Assembly (NCBI RefSeq): GCF_005047655.1
Contig: NZ_SUKF01000003.1
Coordinates: forward strand, 434,001 to 498,000
From: Sinimarinibacterium arenosum
Lineage (GTDB): Bacteria; Pseudomonadota; Gammaproteobacteria; Nevskiales; Nevskiaceae
Length of the DNA: 64,000 nucleotides
Direction of reading: 5' to 3'
The position numbers were made by a program, and so were the translations under genes. Within the stretch, counting starts at the first letter, position 1. The number at the start of each line of letters is the position of its first letter. Positions 19,390 through 29,242 of this stretch are shown piece after piece. The notes beneath the pieces were generated by a model. The model ran no database searches. It was not told the DNA's origin and saw only the letters and a list, made by a program, of their open reading frames with translations.

Positions 19390-20274
19390 ATGTCTGATTC
19401 CATGAGTTGGCTCGATAAGATTGTTGGTTCCAAGCTGCTTCCGAGCGGCACCAAGAAGCACAACGTCCCGGAAGGTCTGTGGACCAAGTGCGAGACCTGC
19501 CAGTCGGTGCTGTATCGCGCGGAGCTGGAGCGCACGCTGGAGGTCTGCCCCAAGTGCGGCACCCACCGCGTGATCGGTGCGCGTCAGCGTCTGGATACTT
19601 TTCTCGATCCGGAGCCGCGCATTGAGATCGGGAACGAGGTCAGTCCAAAGGATCCTCTGAAGTTCAAGGATAGCCGCAAGTACGTTGACCGCCTGAAAGA
19701 GGCGCAGTCCGACACCAACGAGAAGGACGCCCTGATCGTCATGCGCGGCCAGCTGATGGGCATGCCGCTGGTCGTCAGCGCCTTCGAGTTCAGCTTCATG
19801 GGCGGTTCGATGGGCAGTGTCGTCGGTGAGAAATTCGTCCGCGGCGTCAATGCGGCACTGGAATTCGGCACCCCGTATGTGTGCTTTACCGCTTCCGGCG
19901 GCGCACGCATGCAGGAATCCCTGTTTTCGCTGATGCAGATGGCCAAGACCTCCGCAGCCTTGGCCAAGCTGGCCGAGCGAGGTTTGCCGTTTGTTTCGGT
20001 GCTGACGCATCCGACCATGGGGGGTGTTTCCGCCAGTCTGGCGATGCTGGGCGATCTCAACATTGCCGAGCCCAAGGCACTGATCGGATTTGCCGGACCG
20101 CGTGTAATCGAGCAGACGGTGCGTCAGAAACTGCCGGAAGGATTCCAGCGCGCGGAGTTCCTGCTGGAGAAGGGTGCGATTGACGCCATCATCGATCGCC
20201 GTGAAATGCGTGATCGCCTGTATCGCATGCTGTCGATGATGACCCACTTCTCGCCGAGCGTCAGTGCCGCATAG
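19390..20274 (+). CDS. accD: Acetyl-CoA carboxylase carboxyltransferase beta subunit
   Basis: Beta subunit of the carboxyltransferase that makes malonyl-CoA, the first committed step of fatty acid synthesis. 294 residues. The N-terminal zinc ribbon has Cys34, Cys37, Cys53 and Cys56 (CETC and CPKC). The crotonase-like carboxyltransferase core follows, including [13 protein letters not shown]. accA is not in the window. The folC reading frame begins inside its last codons, a common accD-folC arrangement. Confidence 0.97.
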   Translation: MSDSMSWLDKIVGSKLLPSGTKKHNVPEGLWTKCETCQSVLYRAELERTLEVCPKCGTHRVIGARQRLDTFLDPEPRIEIGNEVSPKDPLKFKDSRKYVDRLKEAQSDTNEKDALIVMRGQLMGMPLVVSAFEFSFMGGSMGSVVGEKFVRGVNAALEFGTPYVCFTASGGARMQESLFSLMQMAKTSAALAKLAERGLPFVSVLTHPTMGGVSASLAMLGDLNIAEPKALIGFAGPRVIEQTVRQKLPEGFQRAEFLLEKGAIDAIIDRREMRDRLYRMLSMMTHFSPSVSAA

Positions 20275-21562
20275 TCCAGCGTCTCCCGGGGGCGCGTCGC
20301 TGGGCGCCGGCAGCAGCCTCGAAGACTGGCTGCGCTGGCAGGAGACCCTGCATCCTCGCAGTATCGAACTGGGACTCGGCCGCATCGCACGGGTGGCTGC
20401 CGCCTTGCGTCTGCCGGCACACGACGCACTGACGATCACCATCGCCGGTACTAATGGCAAGGGCTCCAGTGCGCATCTGGCTGAGCTGATCTATCGCAAG
20501 GCCGGGTATCACGTCGGTCTCTACACCTCACCGCACCTGCTGCATTACAACGAACGTATCCGCATCGACGGCGAGCCGTGCCGCGATGCCGACCTGTGCC
20601 GCGCATTCACCGCGATCGAGGCCGCACGCGGCAATGTCGCGCTGACCTACTTTGAATTCGGCACCCTGGCCGCGCTGTGGTTGTTCCGTGAAGCGGGTGT
20701 GCAGCTGCAGATTCTTGAAGTCGGGTTGGGCGGCCGTCTCGACGCCACCAATCTGGTCGATGCCGACGCCGCGCTGGTCACAACCATCGGACTCGATCAT
20801 CAGGACTGGCTGGGCGACACCCGCGAGCAGATTGCCGTCGAAAAGGCCGGCGTCTTTCGACATGGACGCGTCGCGATCGCAGCCGAGCCGGCGCCGCCAG
20901 CAACACTGATTGCCGAGGCCACGCGCATCGGTGCGCTGTTGCAGCGGCGAGGGCAGGACTTCGACGTCGGTCGTGGCGAAAACGGTTTCGACTGGATTGG
21001 CACCGATCGCGAGTACGCCGGCCTGCCGTTGCCGGGCATTGCCGGCGACGCGCAGATCGACAATGCGGCGGGCGTCATTGCACTGGTCGAAGCGCTGCAG
21101 GCACGGCTGCCAGTGCCGGAGTCTGCCCTGCGCAGTGCCTTGCCGCAGCTGCGGGTGCCGGGCCGCCTGACCCAGCGCGGCGATCTGCTGCTGGACGTCG
21201 CACATAACGCCGAGGCTGCACAGGTGCTGGCGCAGGCGATCGAACGACTGTACGACGAGACGGGTGTCGTACTCGTGCTGGGGATGCTCGACGACAAGCC
21301 GCATGCTGCATTTGTTGCGGCTCTAGCCACTCGACTCAATGCCGTGGTGTTCGTGGACCTGCCGCCGCCGCGTGGGTTGAAGGCCGAGGACCTGCAGGCG
21401 CGCGTCCAAGCCAGCCTGACGGCGGACATGCCGCAGCGATGCTGCGACAATATGCGCGATGCCTTGAACCAGGCCCGGAGTTTCGCTGGCGGGGCGGGGC
21501 ACATCGTTGTCACCGGATCATTTCTGACCGTGGCTGAAGCCTTGAGCACTGTGGATGGATGA
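20264..21562 (+). CDS. folC: Dihydrofolate/folylpolyglutamate synthase
   Basis: Bifunctional Mur-ligase-type enzyme that adds glutamate to dihydropteroate and to folates. 432 residues. The ATP-binding P-loop is [12 protein letters not shown] near residue 60, and the conserved [15 protein letters not shown] stretch follows. The GTG at 20264 overlaps the end of accD by 11 bases. Its stop overlaps the next gene, so accD-folC-SPOR gene-cvpA-purF form a run as in other gammaproteobacteria. Confidence 0.95.
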   Translation: MPHSPASPGGASLGAGSSLEDWLRWQETLHPRSIELGLGRIARVAAALRLPAHDALTITIAGTNGKGSSAHLAELIYRKAGYHVGLYTSPHLLHYNERIRIDGEPCRDADLCRAFTAIEAARGNVALTYFEFGTLAALWLFREAGVQLQILEVGLGGRLDATNLVDADAALVTTIGLDHQDWLGDTREQIAVEKAGVFRHGRVAIAAEPAPPATLIAEATRIGALLQRRGQDFDVGRGENGFDWIGTDREYAGLPLPGIAGDAQIDNAAGVIALVEALQARLPVPESALRSALPQLRVPGRLTQRGDLLLDVAHNAEAAQVLAQAIERLYDETGVVLVLGMLDDKPHAAFVAALATRLNAVVFVDLPPPRGLKAEDLQARVQASLTADMPQRCCDNMRDALNQARSFAGGAGHIVVTGSFLTVAEALSTVDG

Positions 21563-22232
21563 AACCCTGCGGCGGCGCCTGGTTGGCGCTGCGTTCCTGC
21601 TGATCGTGGCATTCGTGTTGGCGTCACTGCTGCCGCGCCGCCCGGAAGGGCCCGCTGCCGTGGATGCCGATGTGGTCACGATCAATCTGCGCGAACCCGA
21701 GGTTATTTACGATCAGGCGACCGTGATTGGCACGCCAGCGGAAGACACTGCTGCGCCGACGACCGACGAGACCGAATCCGATGACGCTGCGCCCGAGTTG
21801 GCCGATCCAAGCACCGTAGCGGTCGCGCCCGGCCCATCCGCACCACAGCCCACCGCGCGACCGACGCCCAAGCCGAGTCCGAAGCCGACCGCGTTGCCGA
21901 CGCCTGCGCCCAAACCAACGCCCAAGCCAACTCCCAAGCCGGTACCCAGTCCGGTGCCCTCGGCGCCTCCGATGCAAACGCCGTCTGCGGCGGCAACGCC
22001 ACAGCAGTGGTGGGTGCAGCTCGGCTCATTCTCGGATATCGAGAACGCGCGCCAGGTGGAGACGAAGCTCAAAACCCTGGGGCAGGCGGTTGTGATTGCC
22101 CCGATCGCGACCACTAAAGGCACGCTGTACCGTGTGCGCAGCGGCCCGTTTTCCAGCTCTGGCGCTGCCGAGACGGCCCATCGCGCGGTTGTCACGGCAG
22201 GCTACAAGGACGCTCGTATCATCACGCCCTGA
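21555..22232 (+). CDS. dedD: SPOR-domain protein, DedD-like
   Basis: 225-residue membrane-anchored protein. A single N-terminal membrane helix (about 9-28, AAFLLIVAFVLASLLP), a long linker rich in Pro, Thr and Lys with PTPKP-type repeats (about 95-150), and a C-terminal SPOR domain (about 152-225, WWVQLGSFSDIENARQ) that binds denuded septal peptidoglycan. Position between folC and cvpA matches dedD of E. coli and Pseudomonas, hence the symbol. The ATG overlaps the folC stop. Confidence 0.88.
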   Translation: MDETLRRRLVGAAFLLIVAFVLASLLPRRPEGPAAVDADVVTINLREPEVIYDQATVIGTPAEDTAAPTTDETESDDAAPELADPSTVAVAPGPSAPQPTARPTPKPSPKPTALPTPAPKPTPKPTPKPVPSPVPSAPPMQTPSAAATPQQWWVQLGSFSDIENARQVETKLKTLGQAVVIAPIATTKGTLYRVRSGPFSSSGAAETAHRAVVTAGYKDARIITP

Positions 22233-22370
22233 GGGGTGTGCGCGTATCGAACATCACAGCGTGATGGAACAGATCGCAACAACCTATGCGGCGCGTTGTC
22301 ATGCAGTGGTAAAATGCCGCCGCTCGCCGCGGACGATTTCACCCATGCACAGGCTCTCCGGATTTGCCCC

Positions 22371-22883
22371 ATGACCTGGGTTGATTACAGCATTGCGCTG
22401 GCCTTTGTTGTCTCGGTGCTGGTCGGCATCTGGCGCGGCTTCACGCGAGAAATTCTCAGTCTGGCGACGTGGATTGTCGCTGTCGGCGTGACCTGGCTGT
22501 TCGGACAGTCCGTCGCCGAGTACCTGAAACCCTGGCTCGCCGATGGGGCGCTGCGTGATGCCGCAGGCGCTGCACTGACCTTTATCGCGACCTTGTTTGT
22601 CGGCGCCATCCTGACCCATTTCATTGTCATTGCCGTGCGCGACAGCCGCTTTTCACCGGCGGATCGCACCATGGGTGGTGGTCTCGGCATTGTGCGCGGG
22701 GTCATCCTGGTTTCGCTGTTTGTCGTTGTGTCCGGACGCATGGGCGCGTCGCAGGACCCATGGTGGCAGCAGTCGATGCTGATTCAGCAGTTCACGCCGC
22801 TCGCCCGCGGATTCGAAACCATCATCCCGCCGCGTTGGCTGGAGTGGATCGAACCCGGCGCAACACCGACCAACCCCACTTAA
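22371..22883 (+). CDS. cvpA: CvpA family membrane protein
   Basis: 170 residues from ATG 22371 (MTWVDYSIALAFVVSVLVGI); the frame is open further upstream but without a good start. Four predicted membrane helices, as in CvpA, first known from colicin V production and later tied to envelope stress tolerance. It precedes purF by 15 bases, the usual cvpA-purF pair. The 138 bases upstream (22233-22370) hold no gene and probably a promoter, although no convincing -35/-10 pair was found. Confidence 0.93.
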   Translation: MTWVDYSIALAFVVSVLVGIWRGFTREILSLATWIVAVGVTWLFGQSVAEYLKPWLADGALRDAAGAALTFIATLFVGAILTHFIVIAVRDSRFSPADRTMGGGLGIVRGVILVSLFVVVSGRMGASQDPWWQQSMLIQQFTPLARGFETIIPPRWLEWIEPGATPTNPT

Positions 22884-22898
22884 CTCCAGGCCAAGCTC

Positions 22899-24413
22899 AT
22901 GTGCGGAATCGCCGGCATCGTCTCCCAGAGCACAGTCGTCAACTCGGACCTGTTCGACGCGCTTACCATGCTGCAGCACCGCGGCCAGGACGCGGCGGGC
23001 ATCATTACCAATGAAGGCCACCATCTCTACCTGCGCAAGGAGAATGGACTGGTCCGCGACGTGTTCAACTCCGATGACCACATGGTCAAGCTGCGCGGCA
23101 ACATGGGTGTGGCGCACGTGCGCTATCCGACCGCCGGCTGCTCGACTTCGGCGGAGGCGCAGCCGTTCTACACCAATACGCCGTTCGGCATCTCGCTGTC
23201 TCACAACGGCAACCTGACCAATTCTGAGGAGCTCAAGCAGGAGCTGTTCCTGCAGGACCGTCGGCATCTGAATACCGAGTCCGATTCCGAAGTGCTGCTG
23301 AACGTGTTCGCGCATGAGCTTCTGCAGCGCGGCGTACTGCGGCTGACGCCGGAGGACATCTTTTCGGCAGTGTCCGGCGTGCATCTGCGCTGCCGCGGCG
23401 CCTATGCCTGCGTTGCAATGATCACCGGGTACGGCATCGTCGGTTTCCGCGATCCCTATGGCATCCGTCCCGCGGTCTATGGCGTGCGTGAAACGGCCAA
23501 CGGCCTCGATCACATGATCGCGTCTGAATCCGTTGCACTGGACGCACTGGGATTCGAACTGCTGGGCGACATCGCGCCGGGCGAGGCCGTGCTGATTACG
23601 CTTGACGGCAAGCTGCACAAGCGCCAGTGCGCGGCCAATCCGATCTACTCGCCGTGCATCTTCGAGCACGTCTACCTGGCGCGTCCCGACTCGGTGATCG
23701 ACGACATCTACGTGTACAAGGCACGCCTGCGCATGGGCGTGAAGCTTGCCGAAAAGATCCTGCGTGAATGGCCGGATCACGACATCGATGTCGTCATTCC
23801 GATTCCCGACACTTCGCGCGTTGCGGGTGCCGAGCTCGCCGCGCGTCTGAACGTGCATTACCGCGAAGGCTTCATCAAGAACCGCTATATCGGTCGCACC
23901 TTCATCATGCCGGGACAGGCACAGCGCAAGAAATCCGTGCGCCAGAAGCTCAACCCGGTCGGCGTCGAATTCCGCGGGAAGAACGTGTTGCTGGTGGACG
24001 ATTCCATTGTCCGTGGCACGACGTCGCAGGAGATTGTCGAGATGGCTCGCGAAGCCGGCGCGCGCAAGGTCTACTTTGCCTCGGCGGCACCGCCGGTGCG
24101 CTTCCCCAATGTTTACGGCATCGACATGCCCACCAGCACCGAACTGGTCGCGCATGGCCGTACGGTCGAGCAACTGGAAAAGCTGCTGGGTGCCGATCGC
24201 CTGATCTACCAGGATCTCGGCGATCTGATCGACGCGGTGCGCCAGGGCAATCCGGCGATCACCCGGTTTGATTGCTCGGTGTTCACCGGTGAATACATCA
24301 CCCAGGACATCACACCGGAGTATCTGAATCAGCTCGAACTGTTCCGGTCTGACTCGGCAAAGGCGGCGCGCAGCCGCTCGCGTACGATGATCGAGCTGCC
24401 CAACGCCTCCTGA
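22899..24413 (+). CDS. purF: Amidophosphoribosyltransferase
   Basis: First committed step of purine synthesis: PRPP plus glutamine to phosphoribosylamine. 504 residues. The N-terminal nucleophile Cys2 follows the start methionine directly (MCGIAGIV), so little or no propeptide is removed. The glutaminase domain occupies about 2-240 ([11 protein letters not shown]). The phosphoribosyltransferase PRPP loop [15 protein letters not shown] is at about 363-377. Position after cvpA is the standard gammaproteobacterial order. Confidence 0.98.
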   Translation: MCGIAGIVSQSTVVNSDLFDALTMLQHRGQDAAGIITNEGHHLYLRKENGLVRDVFNSDDHMVKLRGNMGVAHVRYPTAGCSTSAEAQPFYTNTPFGISLSHNGNLTNSEELKQELFLQDRRHLNTESDSEVLLNVFAHELLQRGVLRLTPEDIFSAVSGVHLRCRGAYACVAMITGYGIVGFRDPYGIRPAVYGVRETANGLDHMIASESVALDALGFELLGDIAPGEAVLITLDGKLHKRQCAANPIYSPCIFEHVYLARPDSVIDDIYVYKARLRMGVKLAEKILREWPDHDIDVVIPIPDTSRVAGAELAARLNVHYREGFIKNRYIGRTFIMPGQAQRKKSVRQKLNPVGVEFRGKNVLLVDDSIVRGTTSQEIVEMAREAGARKVYFASAAPPVRFPNVYGIDMPTSTELVAHGRTVEQLEKLLGADRLIYQDLGDLIDAVRQGNPAITRFDCSVFTGEYITQDITPEYLNQLELFRSDSAKAARSRSRTMIELPNAS

Positions 24414-24478
24414 TCGGTCGCGTTGCGCCCGGGCGCGGCAGGCTTGAGCGCAGTGCGGTTTCGACGTATCGTTGCACG

Positions 24479-24530
24479 GCGCCGATTTGAACCAGCTTGC
24501 GGGCGCGTAATAAATGCAGCTAAACGGTGT
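24479..24530 (+). ncRNA. SAM-II (SAM-alpha) riboswitch aptamer
   Basis: The leader of metZ matches the compact SAM-II pseudoknot closely. P1 is GCGCC (24479-24483) with GGCGC (24502-24506); the first loop carries the hallmark GATTTGAACC (24484-24493); the 3' part reads AATAAATGCAGCTAAA (24509-24524), against AUAAAUGUAGCUAAA in the well-studied metX aptamer. TGC at 24498-24500 and GCA at 24516-24518 can form the pseudoknot helix. S-adenosylmethionine binding would turn the methionine gene down. The call is from remembered family sequence, not a covariance search. Confidence 0.85.
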
Positions 24531-24531
24531 G

Positions 24532-24567
24532 AAAGCCCGTTGAGCATGCACATGCTGGCGGGCTTTT
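24532..24567 (+). terminator. Hairpin after the SAM-II aptamer
   Basis: Stem AAAGCCCG (24532-24539) with CGGGCTTT (24559-24566), plus an inner AGCATG/CATGCT stem, followed by a short T run. It begins two bases after the aptamer, so it could be the expression platform of the riboswitch (transcription termination). SAM-II aptamers often act by masking the ribosome site instead; here the ribosome site GGCGGGAG (24577-24584) lies beyond this hairpin. Confidence 0.65.
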
Positions 24568-24590
24568 GACGTTATAGGCGGGAGTTTCAC

Positions 24591-25775
24591 GTGAACGAGT
24601 TGTTCGACCCGGACTGGGGCTTTTCCACACTGGGCATCCGCGCGGCCGAGCCGCGCACCGAAAATGGCGAGCATTCGGCCAGCGTCTCGCTGACATCCAG
24701 CTACGTCTTCGGTAGCGCCGCCGAGGCTGCCGCGGTATTCCAGGGCAAGGCCCCCGGATACATCTATTCGCGTTTCACCAATCCGACGGTCGAGGCCTTC
24801 GAACGCCGGCTGGCCGCGATGGAGGGCGGTGAATCCTGCGTCGCCACCGCCAGCGGCATGGCGGCGATCCTGACGCTGTGCCTGTCGGTCCTGAACATGG
24901 GCGATCACATCGTCGCCTCGCGCGGACTGTTCGGTTCAACGATCAATCTGTTCAACAACATTCTTGAGCGCTTTGGCCTCAGCGTCAGCTACGTCGACAT
25001 GACCGATGTCGCCGCCTGGGACGCTGCGATGCAGGACAACACGCGTCTGCTGTTTGTCGAAACGCCGTCGAATCCGCTGGTCGAGCTGGCGGACATCGCC
25101 GCGATCGCCGAAGTGGCGCATCGGCGCGGCGCGCTGCTATGCGTCGACAACTGCTTCCTGACTCCGGTGCTGCAGCAGCCGCTGAAGCTTGGCGCGGACT
25201 TCGTGATCCATTCGGCAACCAAGTATCTGGACGGACAGGGACGCTGCGTCGGCGGCGCCATCGTCGGCGACGCCCAGCGTGTCGGCAAGGATGTGTTTGG
25301 TTTCATGCGCACTGCCGGACCCTGCATGAGTCCGTTCAATGCCTGGGTGTTCCTCAAAGGGCTGGAAACCTTGTCGGTGCGGATGAAAGCGCATTGCGAA
25401 AATTCCCGCGCACTGGCTGAGTGGCTGGAGGAACAGCCGGCTATCACGCGCGTTTTCTATCCGGGACTCAGCAGCCATCCGCAGCACGTGCTGGCACAGC
25501 GACAGCAGAGCGGCTATGGCGCCATCGTCAGTTTTGAACTGGACGGCGGTCGCGATGCGGCCTGGAAGCTGATCGACAGCACGCGGATGATCTCGATCAC
25601 CGCGAACCTCGGCGATACGCGTACAACCATCACGCACCCGGCAACAACCACGCACGGCCGCATCACCGCGGAGGCACGCGCTGCCGCGGGCATTACCGAA
25701 GGGCTGGTCCGGATTGCTGTTGGCCTGGAGGACATCGCCGACATCCAGGCCGATCTCGCACGCGGTCTGGTCTAG
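24591..25775 (+). CDS. metZ: O-succinylhomoserine sulfhydrylase
   Basis: PLP enzyme of the Cys/Met metabolism family that makes homocysteine from O-succinylhomoserine and sulfide. 394 residues from a GTG start with ribosome site GGCGGGAG. The PLP lysine is Lys211 in HSATKYLDGQGR. Other family parts: YIYSRFTNPTVEAFERRLA and the N-terminal STLGIRA. Gene order purF-metZ is that of Pseudomonas. Expression is probably controlled by the SAM-II riboswitch immediately upstream. Distinguishing it from MetB/MetC by sequence alone is not absolute; context and riboswitch favour MetZ. Confidence 0.92.
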   Translation: MNELFDPDWGFSTLGIRAAEPRTENGEHSASVSLTSSYVFGSAAEAAAVFQGKAPGYIYSRFTNPTVEAFERRLAAMEGGESCVATASGMAAILTLCLSVLNMGDHIVASRGLFGSTINLFNNILERFGLSVSYVDMTDVAAWDAAMQDNTRLLFVETPSNPLVELADIAAIAEVAHRRGALLCVDNCFLTPVLQQPLKLGADFVIHSATKYLDGQGRCVGGAIVGDAQRVGKDVFGFMRTAGPCMSPFNAWVFLKGLETLSVRMKAHCENSRALAEWLEEQPAITRVFYPGLSSHPQHVLAQRQQSGYGAIVSFELDGGRDAAWKLIDSTRMISITANLGDTRTTITHPATTTHGRITAEARAAAGITEGLVRIAVGLEDIADIQADLARGLV

Positions 25776-25784
25776 GCGACTTGC

Positions 25785-26546
25785 GTGAGTGACTGGCGCG
25801 CTGCGGCTTTTGCCGCGCTGATCGAGCCTGATCCCGCGCGCAAGTGCCAGCGGGTTGCCGACCTCACGGTTGATGCCGGGCCCGCGCCATCGCTCGCATT
25901 TGAATGGACACGGGTGCCGGGTCGACCCGAGCAGCCGCTGCTGGTGAGTCCGCGTGATGTGCCGACCCGGGGCCTCGGCAGCGTCGCGGGCCGCGCCGCA
26001 CTGGCGCATGCGGTGGCACATATCGAATTCAACGCAATCAATCTGGCGCTGGACGCCGCCTGCCGTTTCGACGGCCTGCCGCTGCCGTTCTACCGTGACT
26101 GGATCAGCGTCGCACAGGACGAGGCGCGGCACTTCCAGATGGTGCAACAGCGGCTCGATGCGCTGGGCAGCCATTACGGCGCGTTGACCGCGCACAACGG
26201 ATTGTGGGAAGCGGCAGAGAAGACGGCACATGACGTCTTGGTACGCATGGCGCTGGTGCCGCGCGTGCTAGAGGCGCGCGGACTCGATGTCACTCCGGGC
26301 ATGATCGGCCGACTGCGTGAGGTCGGCGATCTGGATACTGTCGCCGTGCTCGATGTCATCCTCGCGGAAGAACTGCGCCATGTGGCGATAGGCACGCACT
26401 GGTTCCGCTATCTGTGCGAACAGCGCGGCTTGTCCTCGACGGAGACGTTCAAGGGGCTGCTTGCCGAACACAACATCCACCTGCGCCCGCCGTTGAATCT
26501 GCCTGCGCGTTACGCCGCGGGTTTCGTCGAAGGTGAACTCGGGTAG
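25785..26546 (+). CDS. DUF455 ferritin-like protein
   Basis: 253-residue helical protein of the DUF455 family, with a ferritin-like di-iron pattern: HIEFNAINLALD, DEARHF and a later EELRHVAIG. These supply the usual Glu/His ligands. GTG start 9 bases after metZ, so it is likely co-transcribed. Members are widespread in proteobacteria without a clearly assigned role. The gene ends the long plus-strand run and faces the transglutaminase-like gene convergently. Confidence 0.88.
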   Translation: MSDWRAAAFAALIEPDPARKCQRVADLTVDAGPAPSLAFEWTRVPGRPEQPLLVSPRDVPTRGLGSVAGRAALAHAVAHIEFNAINLALDAACRFDGLPLPFYRDWISVAQDEARHFQMVQQRLDALGSHYGALTAHNGLWEAAEKTAHDVLVRMALVPRVLEARGLDVTPGMIGRLREVGDLDTVAVLDVILAEELRHVAIGTHWFRYLCEQRGLSSTETFKGLLAEHNIHLRPPLNLPARYAAGFVEGELG

Positions 26547-26600
26547 TGCGCCCGCGGCGTCAGGTGCGTGTTTGTCGTATTCGGGGTTAGCCGATGACGA

Positions 26601-27575
26601 TCAGAACATCGGATCGATGCGCATGCCCTCACGTTTGTGCAGCGCCACTTCGGTTGCGCGGGCCACTTCGCCAGGACGGCGCATGGCCGGGCCAGCGGCT
26701 TCGACCAGCACGTACTGCCGGCCCTGGTAGTGCATGAAGGTCTGCCCTGGCGCTGGCTCCATGGCAACGCCCAGCAGGTAGTGCCCGGGAATATGCACCC
26801 CGATGATGGGCGCATCGGTCAGGTTCTGCAGGATCGCTGCCAATAGCGCGGACTTGGTATCGCAATCGCCGTAGCCTTGCTCCAGCGCCCGCGGCGGTGG
26901 GTAAAAGCCGAGAATCTTGCGACCATCTTCCTGCGACGAGGGTTGCTGGTAGCGCAATCCGGTCTGAACCAGCGCAACGGCAGCCTCGAGCGTCCATTGT
27001 GTGTCCTGTCCGCGCTCCCGTGCCAGTTGGCGCAACGCTGCGGCAACCGGTTGCACCCGCGTGCGGTTGCGTTGCACGACCTTGGGCACGTCGACGTACA
27101 GATGCATCGAGCGCTTCTCGTCAAAGCGCATGCGCAGCGCGTGCTCGCTGTAATAACGATCGATCTGGTCTGACAGCTGCGCCTGAGCACACTGCGCGTC
27201 GGACTTGCAGCGCTGGGCCAGCGCATCGATTTCCGCGCGTGAGATACCGAATTCGCGAACCGATTTGCGCCCGGCATCGGCATCGAGCGAGAAGTCGATG
27301 CTGAGGGCTTCGCCGCCGAAACTGTTGAACTGCGCCGTGACCCGCGGTGAGGCGGCGGCAAATGTCGATGCACTCTCGTGCTGTACGGCATAGTGCGCAG
27401 TCCGCGTCGCCGGCATCATTGCGTTGTCTTCATCGACGCCGCCGGATGCAGTGACCAGCGGTGTGCGCGCCAGCAGGAACAACATGAAAGCGAAGCGGGC
27501 TGCTATGCGACAGCGGCTGCCGGTCCGGAGAGGCCGGGGTGTGGTGTCAGTGCGAGTGGTCGAAGTCGTGTTCAT
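26601..27575 (-). CDS. Transglutaminase-like exported protein
   Basis: 324 residues from ATG 27575 (a longer in-frame start exists at 27614). An N-terminal hydrophobic segment (about 25-43) marks export or membrane anchoring. The C-terminal half holds a transglutaminase-like cysteine protease core with Cys238 in GYGDCDTKSALLAA, His265 in IPGHYLLG and a possible third residue Glu292 in VLVEAAGP. The middle region (about 80-170) has two cysteines (KSDAQCAQAQ context) and no recognised fold. It stands alone on the minus strand. Probably an envelope peptidase or peptide-modifying enzyme; the substrate is unknown. Confidence 0.75.
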   Translation of the reverse strand: MNTTSTTRTDTTPRPLRTGSRCRIAARFAFMLFLLARTPLVTASGGVDEDNAMMPATRTAHYAVQHESASTFAAASPRVTAQFNSFGGEALSIDFSLDADAGRKSVREFGISRAEIDALAQRCKSDAQCAQAQLSDQIDRYYSEHALRMRFDEKRSMHLYVDVPKVVQRNRTRVQPVAAALRQLARERGQDTQWTLEAAVALVQTGLRYQQPSSQEDGRKILGFYPPPRALEQGYGDCDTKSALLAAILQNLTDAPIIGVHIPGHYLLGVAMEPAPGQTFMHYQGRQYVLVEAAGPAMRRPGEVARATEVALHKREGMRIDPMF

Positions 27576-28036
27576 GGCGGTCTGCCCGGAACAGAGGCAA
27601 TCCGCGTACGACATGGCTGACGCAATGTAAGGGTTTGTCCGTCAGCAGGCTGACCGACGACCCGATCGGCCGGCTCTGAAATCTACGCTCCTGAGGGCTC
27701 AAACCCGACGGCCGCCAGTACGACTTATCCACAGACGCTGAGATAAAAATACCCCGCAACATCCGTGACTTCAGGCCACCTGTTGCGAACCAGGGTGATG
27801 GGTGGGCGGCGGCCGGGGTCCTGTCGCCGGCTGGGCTCGGGCTTGCACCGTATCCGTCAGTCCCTGCGCAACGAATTCGCTACAAACGGTCGGGGCAAAC
27901 GGATCAACGGTTTTTCAGGTTGACGACACCCTGCATGCACGGCGCGAAGATCGGCGCCAATGCGCGTCACAATCCGTCAAAAAGTGACGTAACTTGGCAA
28001 GACGACGGATCACTGGCGGACGCCTTTCTGGCGACC
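27576..28036. other. Non-coding gap with inverted-repeat element
   Basis: No credible gene in this 461-bp stretch. It must hold the promoter of the transglutaminase-like gene and the end of the ABC exporter operon. A structured element is visible: GGGTTTG (27631-27637) pairs with CAAACCC (27700-27706), enclosing a small hairpin GTCAGC/GCTGAC (27641-27654). ATCCGTC (27972-27978) and GACGGAT (28004-28010) form a second inverted repeat. I recognise no known RNA family in either. Confidence 0.4.
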
Positions 28037-29242
28037 TCACTCGTGGCGCAGGGCGTCAATCGGATTCAGGCTGGCCGCCTTGCGTGCGGGAAAGTAGCCG
28101 AACACGATGCCCACGATCGCGGCGAACAGAAATGCGACCAGGACGATGCCAAGGTTGAGGACAAACGGCACACCCAGCAACGCGGCCAATGCCACGGAGG
28201 CCGCGAGGGCGATGACGATCCCGAGGATGCCTCCAAGCGATGACAGCACGACCGCCTCGACCAGAAACTGCAGCAATACATCGCGCTCCAGTGCGCCGAT
28301 AGCCAGACGGATGCCGATCTCACGCGTGCGCTCCGTCACTGACACCAGCATGATGTTCATGATGCCGATGCCGCCCACCAGAAGGCTGACTGCGGCAACG
28401 GCCCCGAGCAGTCCGGTCAATACGCGCGTGGTGCCGGAGAGCATGTCGGCGATTTCCTTCATGTCCATCACGCTGAAGTCGTCTTCCTCGCCGGACGACA
28501 GGTGCCGGCGTTCGCGCATCAGCCGGCGCACGTCCTGCTGGATGCGTGCGCTCGCGCTGCCGTCGCGCATGCCGATCTGAATGATCGCGACATTGTCGTT
28601 GCCGGAAATGCGGCGCTGGAACGTGCGCAGCGGCAGTACCACGAGATCGTCCTGATCCGTGCCCATGCTCGACTGGCCTTTGGATTCGAGCACGCCGATG
28701 ACTTCGCATGACAGCGTTGCAACCCGGAGGCGTTGTCCGATCGGGCTCGCGCTGCCGAACAACTTGCTGCGCACGGTTTGCCCGATGACGCAGACGGTCA
28801 CTCCGGAGCGAGCCTCACCGGCACTGAACAGGCGCCCCTCGGCGGTCGACCACTGGCGCAGCGGAAAGTACTGCTCGGTGCTGCCGGTCACCATGCTGGT
28901 CCAGTTCTCATTGCCGGCAACGACCTTCGCTGCAGTGGTCGCCGTTGGTGCAACGCCGGCAATGCCGCTGATGTCACGCGCAATTGCGTCGGCATCGTCG
29001 ACCTTGAACGCTGCCGCGCCGGACAGCTGTCCCGGACCAATGCGCTTGCCAGGCGTGACCATCAACAGGTTGCTGCCGAGACTGGAGATCTGCAGGGTGA
29101 CCTTCGCCGTCGCACCGTTGCCCAGCGTCACCATGATAATGACCGCGGCGACACCGATGACGATGCCCAGCACTGTCAGGAACGAGCGCAGCACATTGCG
29201 ACGGATTGCACGTGCCGCCAGCGAGAACGCATTCCACAGCAT
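28037..29242 (-). CDS. MacB-type ABC transporter permease
   Basis: 401-residue permease with the FtsX/MacB layout: one N-terminal helix (about 17-40, FLTVLGIVIGVAAVIIMVTL), a large periplasmic MacB-PCD domain (about 45-240), then three C-terminal helices (about 280-390). Unlike E. coli MacB, ATPase and permease are separate proteins here. The start overlaps the stop of the ATPase gene. With the adaptor it forms a tripartite exporter; no TolC-type outer-membrane gene is adjacent. Substrate unknown (lipoprotein, peptide and macrolide are known for the family). Confidence 0.92.
   Translation of the reverse strand: MLWNAFSLAARAIRRNVLRSFLTVLGIVIGVAAVIIMVTLGNGATAKVTLQISSLGSNLLMVTPGKRIGPGQLSGAAAFKVDDADAIARDISGIAGVAPTATTAAKVVAGNENWTSMVTGSTEQYFPLRQWSTAEGRLFSAGEARSGVTVCVIGQTVRSKLFGSASPIGQRLRVATLSCEVIGVLESKGQSSMGTDQDDLVVLPLRTFQRRISGNDNVAIIQIGMRDGSASARIQQDVRRLMRERRHLSSGEEDDFSVMDMKEIADMLSGTTRVLTGLLGAVAAVSLLVGGIGIMNIMLVSVTERTREIGIRLAIGALERDVLLQFLVEAVVLSSLGGILGIVIALAASVALAALLGVPFVLNLGIVLVAFLFAAIVGIVFGYFPARKAASLNPIDALRHE

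Noticed and set aside
18403-20460. Open frame of 685 codons on the minus strand opposite trpA and accD
   Set aside because: Shadow of two certain genes in a high-GC genome.
22653-24908. Open frame of 751 codons on the minus strand opposite purF and metZ
   Set aside because: Composition-driven antisense frame; purF on the other strand has all catalytic motifs and the antisense product resembles nothing.
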